The position numbers and the translations under genes were made by a program. The notes under the pieces were generated by a model. The model had not been told where the DNA came from and searched no databases. It worked only from the letters and a program-made list of their open reading frames with translations. This document shows positions 1 through 8,558 of a stretch of 64,000 nt of DNA, piece by piece. The DNA comes from Paraburkholderia eburnea (GTDB lineage Bacteria; Pseudomonadota; Gammaproteobacteria; Burkholderiales; Burkholderiaceae): contig NZ_PQGA01000007.1 of NCBI RefSeq assembly GCF_002917095.1, positions 186,001-250,000 of the forward strand. The letters run 5' to 3'. The first letter of the stretch is position 1. Every line of letters starts with the position of its first letter.

Positions 1-616
1 CACGCGACGCTTGCGCGGCGCGCGCCGCCACGAACTGATGCGACTCGCGCAGAAACACGCCGAGCAGCGGCACCATCACGATTGGCCCGAGGCCGCCGAC
101 GTAAAACACATCGCGCCAGCTCGTCGGACTCGCGCCCAGTATGCCGATCAACGCCGCAATGGCCGCGCCGAACGGCATGCCGCAATACATGGCGCCCACC
201 GCCGTGCTGCGCTGCCGCGGGTCCGCGGCTTCCGAGCACAGCGCGATGAGATTGGGCATCGCCGCGCCCAGCCCCAGGCCCGTCAACAGACGCGCGAGCA
301 GCAGGCTTTCGAAGCTCCAGACCAGCGTGGTCGCGAGCGAAAACAGGCCGAACAGCGTGACCGACGCCATCAGCACGCGCTTGCGCCCGAAGCGATCGGC
401 AAGACGCCCGCCCAGCGCCGCGCCCGGCAACAGGCCGATGGCGCCCGCGCTGAACGCCCAACCCATCTGCGCCACGGCGAGCGAAAACTCCTTCGCCATG
501 CGCGGGCCGGCCACGCCCGCCGATTGCAGGTCCAACCCTTCGAGCAACGCAATAGCGAGGCAAAGTCCAATCGTCGCTTTGCTGCTTCCTCCAGCACCGC
601 TGCTTCGTGACGTCAT
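1..616 (-). CDS. mhpT: MFS aromatic acid transporter (MhpT-like), C-terminus outside window
   Basis: About 205 N-terminal residues of a major facilitator superfamily protein; the rest lies beyond position 1. The ATG at 616 has GGAG nine bases upstream. The reading frame shows hydrophobic helices and the MFS loop 2-3 signature GGRLADRFGRKR near residues 69-80, plus the EGLDLQSAG stretch in helix 1 that is typical of aromatic acid:H+ symporters. It is the last visible gene of the mhp operon, 115 bp after mhpE, so uptake of 3-(3-hydroxyphenyl)propionate or a related phenylpropanoid across the inner membrane is inferred from context. A different aromatic substrate of the same symporter family remains possible. 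Confidence 0.82.
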   Translation of the reverse strand, partial: MTSRSSGAGGSSKATIGLCLAIALLEGLDLQSAGVAGPRMAKEFSLAVAQMGWAFSAGAIGLLPGAALGGRLADRFGRKRVLMASVTLFGLFSLATTLVWSFESLLLARLLTGLGLGAAMPNLIALCSEAADPRQRSTAVGAMYCGMPFGAAIAALIGILGASPTSWRDVFYVGGLGPIVMVPLLGVFLRESHQFVAARAAQASR

Positions 617-731
617 TTAAAAAGTCTCCGATGTAGGTTGTCAGCCGCTCTTGCCGGCGGCTAATCGTCCGTATTGCCCGTACTACGTAGCAACGCCGCG
701 AATCGCTTCGTGCGACGCGCGGCGTGCGTTT

Positions 732-1757
732 TTACTGCGAACCCGCTTCAATGCGCTGCTTCAGATCGAGCGCGACGTCCACAATCATGTCTTCCTGGCC
801 GCCCACCATGCGGCGCTTGCCCAGTTCGACCAGAATATCCACGGTTTTAAGGCCGTATTTCTTTGCGGCGACTTCGGAGTGGCGCAGGAAGCTCGAATAA
901 ACACCCGCATAACCGAGCGCCAGCGTTTCGCGATCCACGCGCACCGGTCGATCCTGCAAGGGGCGCACGATATCGTCAGCGGCGTCCATCAGCGTGTAGA
1001 GATCGGTGCCGTGATTCCAGCCCAGGCGCTCCGCCGCGGCAATGAACACTTCGAGCGGCGCATTACCCGCACCCGCGCCCATGCCCGCAAGCGACGCATC
1101 GATGCGGTCGCAACCTTCTTCCACCGCGACGATCGAATTCGCCACGCCCAGCGAGAGGTTGTGGTGCGCGTGCATGCCGGTTTGCGTTTCCGACTTGAGC
1201 ACCTGTTTGACGGCGCGAAACCGGTCGCGCACGTCGTTCATCGTCAACGCGCCACCCGAATCGACCACATAAATGCAGGTCGCGCCGTAGTCTTCCATCT
1301 TCTTCGCCTGGACCGCCAGATTCTCGGGCGTGGTCATGTGGCTCATCATCAGGAAGCCGACCGTATCCATGCCAAGCTCACGCGCATATTCGATGTGCTG
1401 CTTCGAAATATCCGCTTCCGTGCAATGCGTCGCGACGCGCACGACGCGCGCGCCCGCATCGTAAGCGGTCTTGAGATCGTGAATCGTGCCGATGCCGGGC
1501 AGCAGCAGCGTCGCGATCTTCGCGTGCTTCACGACGTCCGCGACCGCCTCGATCCATTCAAGATCGGTATGCGCGCCAAAGCCGTAATTGAAGCTCGAAC
1601 CTTGCAGGCCGTCGCCGTGCGCGACTTCGATCGAATCGACTTTCGCTTGATCCAGCGCACGCGCGATGTCCTGCACGTTCTGAATCGAATATTGATGACG
1701 AATCGCGTGGCTGCCGTCGCGCAGCGTGACGTCGGAGATATAGAGTTTTTTGCTCAT
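732..1757 (-). CDS. mhpE: 4-hydroxy-2-oxovalerate aldolase
   Basis: 341 residues, the usual family length. It cleaves 4-hydroxy-2-oxovalerate to pyruvate and acetaldehyde, the last ring-carbon step of the meta pathway. The N-terminus contains the metal-binding [10 protein letters not shown] motif (residues 9-18) and the TIM-barrel motifs [11 protein letters not shown] and [11 protein letters not shown] of the HMG-CoA lyase-like DRE-TIM aldolases. The start at 1757 has AGGAG upstream. It begins 4 bp after the mhpF stop. These aldolases normally form a channelling complex with the acylating acetaldehyde dehydrogenase, and the adjacent order mhpF-mhpE fits this. Confidence 0.96.
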   Translation of the reverse strand: MSKKLYISDVTLRDGSHAIRHQYSIQNVQDIARALDQAKVDSIEVAHGDGLQGSSFNYGFGAHTDLEWIEAVADVVKHAKIATLLLPGIGTIHDLKTAYDAGARVVRVATHCTEADISKQHIEYARELGMDTVGFLMMSHMTTPENLAVQAKKMEDYGATCIYVVDSGGALTMNDVRDRFRAVKQVLKSETQTGMHAHHNLSLGVANSIVAVEEGCDRIDASLAGMGAGAGNAPLEVFIAAAERLGWNHGTDLYTLMDAADDIVRPLQDRPVRVDRETLALGYAGVYSSFLRHSEVAAKKYGLKTVDILVELGKRRMVGGQEDMIVDVALDLKQRIEAGSQ

Positions 1758-1761
1758 CGCT

Positions 1762-2712
1762 TTACGCTCCTTGCACGCTCAAGAGCGTCTGCGCCATGCG
1801 CTCGGCGGTGGCGAGCGCGGCGGAAGTCATGATGTCGAGATTGCCTGCATACGCGGGCAGATAATGGGCGGCGCCCTCCACTTCGAGAAACACCGACGTT
1901 TTCAGGCCGCTGAATTGGCCAAGTCCCGGAATATGCAAAGGCGCGCTCGCGGGAATTTCATCGAATTGCACTTTTTGCTTGAGGCGATAGCCCGGCACAT
2001 ACGCATTCACTTTCGCCACCGTCTCTTCGATCGAACGCTCCACGGCGTCGCGATCGGCCAGTGCGGAAAGCGTATAAACCGTGTCGCGCATCATCACCGG
2101 CGGCTCAGCCGGATTCAGCACGATGATGGCTTTACCCTTCGCCGCGCCGCCCACGGCTTCGATCGCTTTCGAAGTGGTCTCCGTGAATTCGTCGATATTG
2201 GCGCGCGTGCCCGGCCCCGCCGATTTACTGCTGATCGACGCGACGATTTCCGCGTAATGCACCTTCGCCACGCGCGACACCGCCGCGACAACAGGAATCG
2301 TCGCCTGGCCGCCGCACGTGACCATATTCACGTTGGGCGCGTTGATATGCGCGTCGAGATTCACGACCGGCACGCAATACGGCCCAATCGCGGCAGGCGT
2401 CAGATCGATCACACGAATCGACGGCTTCAGCTTGCGCAGCAACGCATCGTTCTTCACATGCGCGCCTGCGGACGTAGCGTCGAACACGAAATCGATCTCA
2501 TCGAACACGGGCAGGCGCGTGAGCCCTTCCACGCCTTCATGCGTGGTCGCCACGCCCAGACGCGCCGCGCGCGCGAGGCCATCGGAGTTGGGATCGATGC
2601 CCACCATCGCCGCCATTTCCAGATGCTGGCTGTGGCGCATGATCTTGATCATCAGGTCCGTGCCGATATTGCCGGAGCCGATGATCGCGGCCTTGAGTTT
2701 TTCGGAAGCCAT
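1762..2712 (-). CDS. mhpF: acetaldehyde dehydrogenase (acylating)
   Basis: 316 residues. It converts acetaldehyde plus CoA and NAD+ to acetyl-CoA, so that the toxic aldehyde from MhpE is not released. The N-terminal NAD-binding motif [14 protein letters not shown] and the catalytic cysteine in [12 protein letters not shown] are present, as in MhpF/BphJ/DmpF. The gene lies between mhpD (13 bp upstream) and mhpE (4 bp downstream), as expected for a co-translated aldolase-dehydrogenase pair. The start ATG at 2712 has an AGGGA site upstream. Confidence 0.96.
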   Translation of the reverse strand: MASEKLKAAIIGSGNIGTDLMIKIMRHSQHLEMAAMVGIDPNSDGLARAARLGVATTHEGVEGLTRLPVFDEIDFVFDATSAGAHVKNDALLRKLKPSIRVIDLTPAAIGPYCVPVVNLDAHINAPNVNMVTCGGQATIPVVAAVSRVAKVHYAEIVASISSKSAGPGTRANIDEFTETTSKAIEAVGGAAKGKAIIVLNPAEPPVMMRDTVYTLSALADRDAVERSIEETVAKVNAYVPGYRLKQKVQFDEIPASAPLHIPGLGQFSGLKTSVFLEVEGAAHYLPAYAGNLDIMTSAALATAERMAQTLLSVQGA

Positions 2713-2725
2713 TTGAGTCCCTGTT

Positions 2726-3514
2726 TCAGGCGGTAAAAGTCGCGCGAACGCTGCCGAGGCCGTCGATCTGCGCGGTATAGGTGCCGGGTGCCTTCACGGC
2801 GGCCATGGGTCCGAGCGCGCCCGTGAGTACCACGTCGCCGGCGCGCAGCGGCGTGCTGAGCTGCACCATGCGGTCAGCGAGCCACACGGCCGCGTTGAGC
2901 GGATTGCCGAGACACGCGGCGCCATTGCCGCGCGAAAGCACGTTGTTATCACGCGAAAGCGTCATCGCGCAGGCGGCCAAGTCGATCTGCGAAAGCGGCA
3001 CCGGGCGGCTGCCCACCACGAAACGCGCGCTCGATGCGTTGTCGGCCACCGTATCGACGAAGCGGATATCCCAGTTCTGAATACGGCTATCGACGATTTC
3101 GATGGCTGCCAGTGCATACGCACTCGCGCGCAGGATATCGACGAAGGTGTGCTTCTCATGCGTGAGATCGCGTTCGAGCACGAGCGCGATTTCGGCTTCC
3201 ACTTTCGGCTGGATCAGTTGCGAAAGCGGAATCGGTTCGCCGTCGCCATAGGCCATCGACGCGAACAGCGCGCCGAAATCGGGCTGATCGACGCCCAGTT
3301 GCTGCTGGACCGCGAGCGACGTCAAGCCGATCTTGCGGCCCACGATGCGCTCGCCGTTGCGCACGCGCAGATCGACGTTGGCTTGCTGCACGGCATAGGC
3401 CGTGGCAATGTCGTCGATGGCGATCTGGCCGCGCACCGGCTCGATCACGGCGCGCGAGGCCTCGGCATCGCGCAGACGCGCGGCCAGTGCCGCGATGAGT
3501 TTCGGATCGGTCAT
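2726..3514 (-). CDS. mhpD: 2-keto-4-pentenoate hydratase
   Basis: 262 residues, standard for MhpD. It adds water to 2-hydroxypenta-2,4-dienoate to give 4-hydroxy-2-oxovalerate. It belongs to the fumarylacetoacetase-fold hydratase/decarboxylase family: the metal-binding region [14 protein letters not shown] and the motif [20 protein letters not shown] are visible. The start ATG at 3514 has an AGGAG site. It follows mhpB directly. In Escherichia coli the C-C hydrolase mhpC sits between mhpB and mhpD; here the 33 bp between the two genes leaves no room for it. Confidence 0.95.
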   Translation of the reverse strand: MTDPKLIAALAARLRDAEASRAVIEPVRGQIAIDDIATAYAVQQANVDLRVRNGERIVGRKIGLTSLAVQQQLGVDQPDFGALFASMAYGDGEPIPLSQLIQPKVEAEIALVLERDLTHEKHTFVDILRASAYALAAIEIVDSRIQNWDIRFVDTVADNASSARFVVGSRPVPLSQIDLAACAMTLSRDNNVLSRGNGAACLGNPLNAAVWLADRMVQLSTPLRAGDVVLTGALGPMAAVKAPGTYTAQIDGLGSVRATFTA

Positions 3515-3547
3515 AACGTTCTCCTCTTACGACACGAACAGGACAAT

Positions 3548-4507
3548 TCAGGCCGCGTGCGCGGGCGTTGCATGCATGGTGGCGAAGCCGGCGATCCACT
3601 CGGGAATCGCGCGGTAATAATCCAGCGACGCGCGATACGGTCCATACGCCGCGAGCGCGCCGAATGCAGCCACCCACGTACGAATTTCATGCGCCGATTT
3701 ACCGCCGTCGCGCGTGATCGCGGCATTGGTCATGCCATCCACGGCGGTCAATTCGCCCGACGCCAGCCGTTCGAGAAACGCCTGGTCCCATTCGGGATTG
3801 AGCGGATGCAGGTGACTGTCCCCCTTCGTGAACGCTTGCGCGGCGGCCACCGTGCGCGCCTGGCGCGCATCGCGCGATTCGGCGGACGGATTGCGGCCCG
3901 CGATGAGACGCTCGGCCACCTCGGGCGCGGCGCCGATCAACTCGGGCACCGGCGGTTCGTGCGATATCCCGCCCGAACCCACCACGAGCACACGCTTGCC
4001 CGTGCTCGCCATGAAGCGCCCAATGGCATCGCCCAGCAGACGCGCGCGGCGCAGCGTCGCCATCGGCGGCGCCACTGAGTTGATGAACACCGGAATCACC
4101 GGATAGCGATCCAGGCCGCCTGTCAGCACTTCGAGCGCCTGCGCGCAGCCGTGATCGACCTGCATGCGATACGACAGCGCCACGTCGATATCGGCGGCGA
4201 GCACGCTTTCCGCGAGCGCGTGAGCGAGGTTTTCCGGCACCGGCAGCGTGCCCGCGAGGCTCTTGAAGTCGCCGATCGCCTGCGCCTTCGCGCCGATGCA
4301 AAACGGCGGCATCACGTCATAGAAGAAGCCATTGAAATGATCGGGTGCGAACGCAACGATCAGATCGGGCTGGAATGCCTCGACGCGTTCGCGCGCGGCG
4401 CGGCCCACACGCTCGACTTCGGCCACTACGTCCGGCTGCGGATCGAAGTAGCCGTGCAGCGGCGTGTGCGAAAGACATTCGAGGTGGATCGGCATACTGG
4501 AATTCAA
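3548..4507 (-). CDS. mhpB: 3-carboxyethylcatechol 2,3-dioxygenase (likely TTG start)
   Basis: Extradiol ring-cleavage dioxygenase (LigB superfamily, class III, Fe2+) that opens 2,3-dihydroxyphenylpropionate. The family motifs FAPDHFNGFFYDVMPPF, MQVDHGCAQ and GSGGISHEPPVPEL carry the conserved histidines. The first ATG (4495) aligns with the known MhpB N-terminus and would give 315 residues. However, a good AGGAG (4515-4519) is 19 bases from that ATG and only 7 bases from an in-frame TTG at 4507, so I place the start at TTG, giving four extra residues. The RBS lies 3 bp upstream of the coding start region next to the mhpA stop, which indicates coupled translation. Function is confident; the start is the open point. 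Confidence 0.92.
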   Translation of the reverse strand: MNSSMPIHLECLSHTPLHGYFDPQPDVVAEVERVGRAARERVEAFQPDLIVAFAPDHFNGFFYDVMPPFCIGAKAQAIGDFKSLAGTLPVPENLAHALAESVLAADIDVALSYRMQVDHGCAQALEVLTGGLDRYPVIPVFINSVAPPMATLRRARLLGDAIGRFMASTGKRVLVVGSGGISHEPPVPELIGAAPEVAERLIAGRNPSAESRDARQARTVAAAQAFTKGDSHLHPLNPEWDQAFLERLASGELTAVDGMTNAAITRDGGKSAHEIRTWVAAFGALAAYGPYRASLDYYRAIPEWIAGFATMHATPAHAA

Positions 4508-4521
4508 GGTACGGCTCCTGC

Positions 4522-6369
4522 TTATGCTGATGCTGCGTGCGCGACGGTGACAGCGGCGCTTGCGCGCGTGGGACGCGCTTGCGTGGCCATTTCGCGCACG
4601 GCGATATCGGTCATGCCGAGTTTGCCGGCGAGTTCGACGATCGCGCCGGAAACCTGCTGCGGCGTGCATACGCCCGCCACGAAACGGTCCGGGCGCAGCA
4701 GCACGACCGATTGCGGCAAGCGGCTGAACCAGTCCTTCAAGCGGCCTTGCACGTCGCCGAGCGCGAGCACGCCTTCGGGCACGTCATCGGCGTAATCGAG
4801 CTGCACGTCCGGCTTGGCGACGATAAAGCGCGCGCCCAACTGCTCCCACAGCGCACGCGCCTGGGGCGTCAGGCCAAAAGTCGGGTCCGCGCCCCACGCC
4901 AGCACCGCAAAGCCCAGGCCGATTGCATCATCAAGACGCACGACGCGGCCATCGCTCAAGCGCACGCGCGGCTGGATAAACATGCGGCCCACCGGCGACG
5001 CCGCCAGCGGATCGCGCCCATAAGCCATGCGCCCGAGCAGCGAATCGCGCTTCTGGCTCATCAGGCCCAACAGGCGGCCCGGCGCGGAAGCGCCCGCGCG
5101 TTCGAGCCGGCGCGCGAGCCAGCCGCCCGTCGGCTTGGGTTGCGGCAGCAGCACGACGCCCGCTTCATAACGCGGCATCGGCTTGAAACGCATCTCGACG
5201 AAATAGCGCTTCACTGCGGGGAACACGTTCATCGACTTCACGAACGCATCGCGAAAGCGCGCGCCAAACCGCGTGTTGGGCGCGAAAATATCGCCCGCGA
5301 CTTCGGACAGATGAATCATCGAGCGCGCGTGCGCGCGACGCTCGACGGTATAGGTATCGAGCAGGCAGCCATCGGCGAGGCCCTTCGCGACCATCGCGAG
5401 CTTCCAGCCCAGATTGTTGGCGTCGCGAATACCGCTGTTGTAGCCCTGGCCCTGCCACACCGGCATGATGTGCGCGGCGTCGCCCGCCAGCAGCACGCGC
5501 TCGACGCGAAACGTTTCGGCCAGCCGCGCGTTGTGCGTATAGACGCGCTTGCGGATGTAATCGACCTTGTCCGGGTCCGCGACCACCTTGCGGATCAGCG
5601 CGGCCATGTTTTCGGGTTTCGAAAGCTCTTCCTCGGTCTCGCCGGGCATCACCATGAATTCAAAGCGCCGAATGCCGTGCGGCAGCGCTGCCGATACATA
5701 CGGGCGCTCGTGATCGCAGTGCATGTAGATATGCGGCGAGCCGATCGGATCGTTGCGCACGTCCACCACGATCCATTGATTCGGCTTGGTGCGGCCTTCG
5801 AAAGGCACATTGAGCGCGCGGCGCACGAAACTGTTGCCGCCGTCCGCGCCCACCATGTAAGCCGCGCGTATCGTGCGGCGCTCGCCATCCGGGCCGCTCA
5901 CATCGATCGACACGCCCTGCGCGTCCTGCGTGAATCCCTCCACGCTCGTGCCCAGCAACACCTCGACGTGCTCGAAGCGCGCAAGCCCTTCATAGAGCAC
6001 TTGATCGGCTAGCGGCTGGATAAAGGCGTTGCGGCGCGGCCAGCCGAATTCGTCGGTGCGCGGCTCGATGGACGCAAAGCAATGGCCATCCTTCGTAACG
6101 AAGCGCATCCAGTGGTCGGGCGTGGTGTGCGGCAACAATGCATCGGCAAGACCGATCGACTGGAACACGCGCAATGCTTCGTCATCCAAACCAATTGCGC
6201 GCGGATAGTCGATAATCTGTTCGAGCTTTTCGATGAGCGTGACGCGCACGCCCTGCAAACCGAGGATGTTGGCGATCATCAGGCCGACGGGGCCTGCGCC
6301 GATGATGGCGACATCGGTAGCGCGCTGGCGCAAGCGGACCGCGTCCGCTGCTGCGGGAGGGGTGTTCAT
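4522..6369 (-). CDS. mhpA: 3-(3-hydroxyphenyl)propionate hydroxylase
   Basis: 615 residues, longer than the roughly 554 of the E. coli enzyme; the extra length is mostly at the C-terminus. Flavin monooxygenase that ortho-hydroxylates 3-HPP to 2,3-dihydroxyphenylpropionate using NADH and O2. The N-terminal FAD dinucleotide motif [18 protein letters not shown] is near residue 25. The second FAD motif ([18 protein letters not shown]) and the following [11 protein letters not shown] are diagnostic of the pheA/tfdB hydroxylase family. First gene of the operon, with GGAG nine bases before the ATG. It reads away from mhpR across the operator region. Confidence 0.95.
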   Translation of the reverse strand: MNTPPAAADAVRLRQRATDVAIIGAGPVGLMIANILGLQGVRVTLIEKLEQIIDYPRAIGLDDEALRVFQSIGLADALLPHTTPDHWMRFVTKDGHCFASIEPRTDEFGWPRRNAFIQPLADQVLYEGLARFEHVEVLLGTSVEGFTQDAQGVSIDVSGPDGERRTIRAAYMVGADGGNSFVRRALNVPFEGRTKPNQWIVVDVRNDPIGSPHIYMHCDHERPYVSAALPHGIRRFEFMVMPGETEEELSKPENMAALIRKVVADPDKVDYIRKRVYTHNARLAETFRVERVLLAGDAAHIMPVWQGQGYNSGIRDANNLGWKLAMVAKGLADGCLLDTYTVERRAHARSMIHLSEVAGDIFAPNTRFGARFRDAFVKSMNVFPAVKRYFVEMRFKPMPRYEAGVVLLPQPKPTGGWLARRLERAGASAPGRLLGLMSQKRDSLLGRMAYGRDPLAASPVGRMFIQPRVRLSDGRVVRLDDAIGLGFAVLAWGADPTFGLTPQARALWEQLGARFIVAKPDVQLDYADDVPEGVLALGDVQGRLKDWFSRLPQSVVLLRPDRFVAGVCTPQQVSGAIVELAGKLGMTDIAVREMATQARPTRASAAVTVAHAASA

Positions 6370-6510
6370 GGTGTCTCCGTGTCAGTCGCCCTTGGTCGGG
6401 GCGATCTCATGCAAGGCATGGAAGCGAGTCTAGAGTCGCCACGACACGCGCTCAACAATTTGAGAGAAATGTGCATAGAATGCACGCAGTTGATTTAAAA
6501 GAGATTTTCC
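6370..6510. promoter_or_regulatory. mhpA/mhpR divergent promoter region
   Basis: 141 bp between the start codons of mhpA (minus strand) and mhpR (plus strand). It holds the promoters of both genes and the MhpR-type operator at 6470-6486. No good sigma-70 -35/-10 pair stands out for mhpA, as expected for an activator-dependent promoter. Confidence 0.7.
6470..6486. promoter_or_regulatory. putative MhpR operator (17-bp palindrome)
   Basis: The sequence TGTGCATAGAATGCACG contains GTGCA-N5-TGCAC. The operator known for E. coli MhpR is a 17-bp palindrome with the same GTGCA-N5-TGCAC skeleton. It lies about 100 bp upstream of mhpA and 25 bp upstream of mhpR, suitable for activating the catabolic operon and autoregulating mhpR. 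Confidence 0.72.
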
Positions 6511-7314
6511 ATGACAAAGTATGCAAACGTGCGAGGTCTTGCACGCGGTCTGCAAGTGCTGCGGGCGCTCAACGCAATGGAGAACGGACGCGCGACGAGC
6601 CAGCAACTCAGCGACGCCACGGGCCTGCATCGCACGACGGTGCGGCGTTTGCTGGAGACGCTGGTGGAAGAAGATCTCGTGCGGCGCAGCGCGTCGGACG
6701 ACAGCTTTCGCCTGACGCTGAATGTGCGCACGTTGAGCGAAGGCTTCACCGACGACGAACTGATCGCTACGATCGCGCCGCCCGTCATGGGCCAGATGAT
6801 GCAGCGGGTCGTGTGGCCGTCCGATCTCACCACGCCCGACGGCGAGGCCATGATCATCCGCGAGACCACGCATCGCTTCAGTCCGCTATCGTTTCACCGC
6901 GCGATGGTGGGCCGCCGTCTGCCGATGTTGCTCACGGCGGCGGGCCGCGCTTATTTCTCCAATTGCCCCGAGGCGCAGCGCGAAGACATTCTCGACATGC
7001 TGCGCGCGGGCGCGGGCGGTGAGCAGCAGCAGAAGCTCGCAGCGGACGCGGCCTTCATTCGCAATCTCGTGCGGCAAACGCTGGCCGATGGCTTCGGCTC
7101 GAATCACGGCGACTGGGCCGACCAGCGCAAGATCGGTGCGCTCGCGGTGGCGATCGGCGCGCACTCGCGTGTGATCGCAAGCCTCAACGTGATCTATCTG
7201 GAGCAGGCGATCAATCCGGCCGAAGCGGCGCGCCGCTTCGTGCCCGAATTGCAGCGCGCGGCGCAGGAGATGGAAGCGGCGCTAGAAGCGGCGGAAGACG
7301 GCACCAGGCGCTAA
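6511..7314 (+). CDS. mhpR: IclR-family transcriptional activator of the mhp genes
   Basis: 267 residues, close to the 277 of E. coli MhpR. The N-terminal winged helix (RGLARGLQVLRALN through the recognition helix GLHRTTVRRLLETL, residues about 6-55) is followed by the IclR effector domain, with the segment IREATH-like IIRETTHRFSPLSF and C-terminal NPAEAARRFVPEL. Transcribed divergently from mhpA with a matching operator between them, so it most likely activates mhp transcription when the phenylpropionate substrate is bound. The name rests on family plus neighbourhood. Confidence 0.9.
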   Translation: MTKYANVRGLARGLQVLRALNAMENGRATSQQLSDATGLHRTTVRRLLETLVEEDLVRRSASDDSFRLTLNVRTLSEGFTDDELIATIAPPVMGQMMQRVVWPSDLTTPDGEAMIIRETTHRFSPLSFHRAMVGRRLPMLLTAAGRAYFSNCPEAQREDILDMLRAGAGGEQQQKLAADAAFIRNLVRQTLADGFGSNHGDWADQRKIGALAVAIGAHSRVIASLNVIYLEQAINPAEAARRFVPELQRAAQEMEAALEAAEDGTRR

Positions 7315-7345
7315 GCGGCTTTTTTCAACATTTTGCGAAAAACGC

Positions 7346-7374
7346 TTGCAAGGCTGGGAGAGCCTCTCTATAAT
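7346..7374 (+). promoter_or_regulatory. sigma-70 promoter of tRNA-Val
   Basis: TTGCAA (7346-7351) and a perfect TATAAT (7369-7374) are separated by exactly 17 bp and lie 13 bp before the tRNA. The following TCGCGC discriminator is GC-rich, which is typical of stringently controlled stable-RNA promoters. Confidence 0.85.
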
Positions 7375-7387
7375 TCGCGCTCTCAAC

Positions 7388-7464
7388 AGGCTCGTAGCTC
7401 AGTTGGTTAGAGCACCACCTTGACATGGTGGGGGTCGTTGGTTCGAATCCAATCGAGCCTACCA
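7388..7464 (+). tRNA. tRNA-Val(GAC)
   Basis: 77 nt including an encoded CCA. Acceptor stem AGGCTCG pairs with CGAGCCT; D-arm GCTCAGTTGGTTAGAGC; anticodon stem CCACC/GGTGG with loop TTGACAT, giving anticodon GAC (reads GUC/GUU valine codons); T-arm with GGTTCGAATCC. It stands alone between mhpR and the gltI-like gene. No integrase gene or repeated tRNA 3' end is seen nearby, so it is not visibly used as an attachment site here. Confidence 0.96.
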
Positions 7465-7507
7465 ACGAATATGCAGTACCGCGCGGCTCTGTTCGCCGCG
7501 CAATGAC

Positions 7508-7546
7508 AATGCCGCACTCCTTCACAGGACTGCGGCATTTTCTTTT
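7508..7546 (+). terminator. rho-independent terminator after tRNA-Val
   Basis: Stem AATGCCGCA (7508-7516) pairs with TGCGGCATT (7531-7539), followed by TTCTTTT. It lies 44 bp after the tRNA and 29 bp beyond the stop of the converging gltI-like gene, so it may serve both directions. Confidence 0.8.
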
Positions 7547-7574
7547 GGGTCTTACACAACACGCACTGCGAGCA

Positions 7575-8483
7575 TCAATCGAGCGCCTTGTCGTTCGGAT
7601 GCGCGAACAGGTCCTTCATCTGCTGCGAAAGCGGATAGTCGAGATTCATGCCGCTCGGCGGAATCGGCTGCGTGAACCACTTGGTATAGAGCTTGGCCAT
7701 CTCGCCCGAGGTCTGCATCTTCGCGACCGTTTCATCGACGAGCGCCTTGAACTGCGGATCGTCACGCCGCAACATGCAGGCGTAGTTTTCCGAAACCGGC
7801 GGCGTGCCCGTCACCACATAGTCCTGCGGATTCTTCGTCTTCGCGCGCTCGCCGTAAAGCAGCGGCTCATCCATGACGAAAGCCACCGCACGCCCCGTCG
7901 TCACGTTGAGGAACGATTCAGCGTGGTCCTTTGCGCTGATGATCGTCATGTTCATGTGCTTCTCTTCGTTCATCTTGCGCAGCATGCGTTCATCCGAAGT
8001 GCCCGCCGTGGTCGCCACGGTCTTGCCCGCGAGATCGGGGAAATCCTTCACGCCCGAGTCCTTGCGCGTGATGAAGCGGATGCCGTACAGAAAGATGCTG
8101 TCCGAAAACGCCGCCTGATTCTGGCGCTCGAACGTATTGGTGGTCGAGCCGCATTCGAAGTCGATGGTGCCGTTCTGCACGAGCGGAATGCGGTTCTGCG
8201 AGGTGATCGGAATCGTCTTGATCCTGAGGTTGGGCGTATTGGTCTTCTGCTTGACCGCTTCGACGATCCTGAGCGCGATCTCCTGCGAATAGCCGATCAC
8301 GTTCTGGTTCTGGTCGTAATAGGAAAAGGGAATCGAGGATTCACGCGTGCCGAGCGAAATCACGCCGCTGTCGTGCACTTTCTTGAGCGTGCCCGTGAGT
8401 TCGTCCGCGCGCGCCGCATTCGTCATCGTGGTCATCGTGGCGAAGCCCAGAGCCAGCATCGCGATCGTTTTACCTGTATTCAT
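7575..8483 (-). CDS. gltI: glutamate/aspartate ABC transporter substrate-binding protein
   Basis: 302 residues with a signal peptide (hydrophobic segment to about residue 26, cleavage after NAARA). The mature protein matches GltI closely: ESSIPFSYYDQNQNVIGYS, ITSQNRIPLVQNGTIDFECG, MTIISAKDHAESF and the C-terminal HPNDKALD. It is a periplasmic binding protein for acidic amino acids. No permease or ATPase gene is adjacent, so it must use transporter subunits encoded elsewhere. It is 75 bp downstream of the DadA-like gene in the same orientation and is probably cotranscribed. GGGAG precedes the ATG. Confidence 0.92.
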   Translation of the reverse strand: MNTGKTIAMLALGFATMTTMTNAARADELTGTLKKVHDSGVISLGTRESSIPFSYYDQNQNVIGYSQEIALRIVEAVKQKTNTPNLRIKTIPITSQNRIPLVQNGTIDFECGSTTNTFERQNQAAFSDSIFLYGIRFITRKDSGVKDFPDLAGKTVATTAGTSDERMLRKMNEEKHMNMTIISAKDHAESFLNVTTGRAVAFVMDEPLLYGERAKTKNPQDYVVTGTPPVSENYACMLRRDDPQFKALVDETVAKMQTSGEMAKLYTKWFTQPIPPSGMNLDYPLSQQMKDLFAHPNDKALD

Positions 8484-8558
8484 CGTGCTCTACTCCCAGC
8501 GTGTAGTGAGAAACGTCATGAGAAAAATCGACGGACGGCAGGTGAAGCGTGAAAACGT

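Noticed and set aside
7388..7464. tRNA-Val as a genomic island attachment site.
   Set aside because: No integrase gene and no repeat of the tRNA 3' end were seen in the window; flanking genes have ordinary composition.
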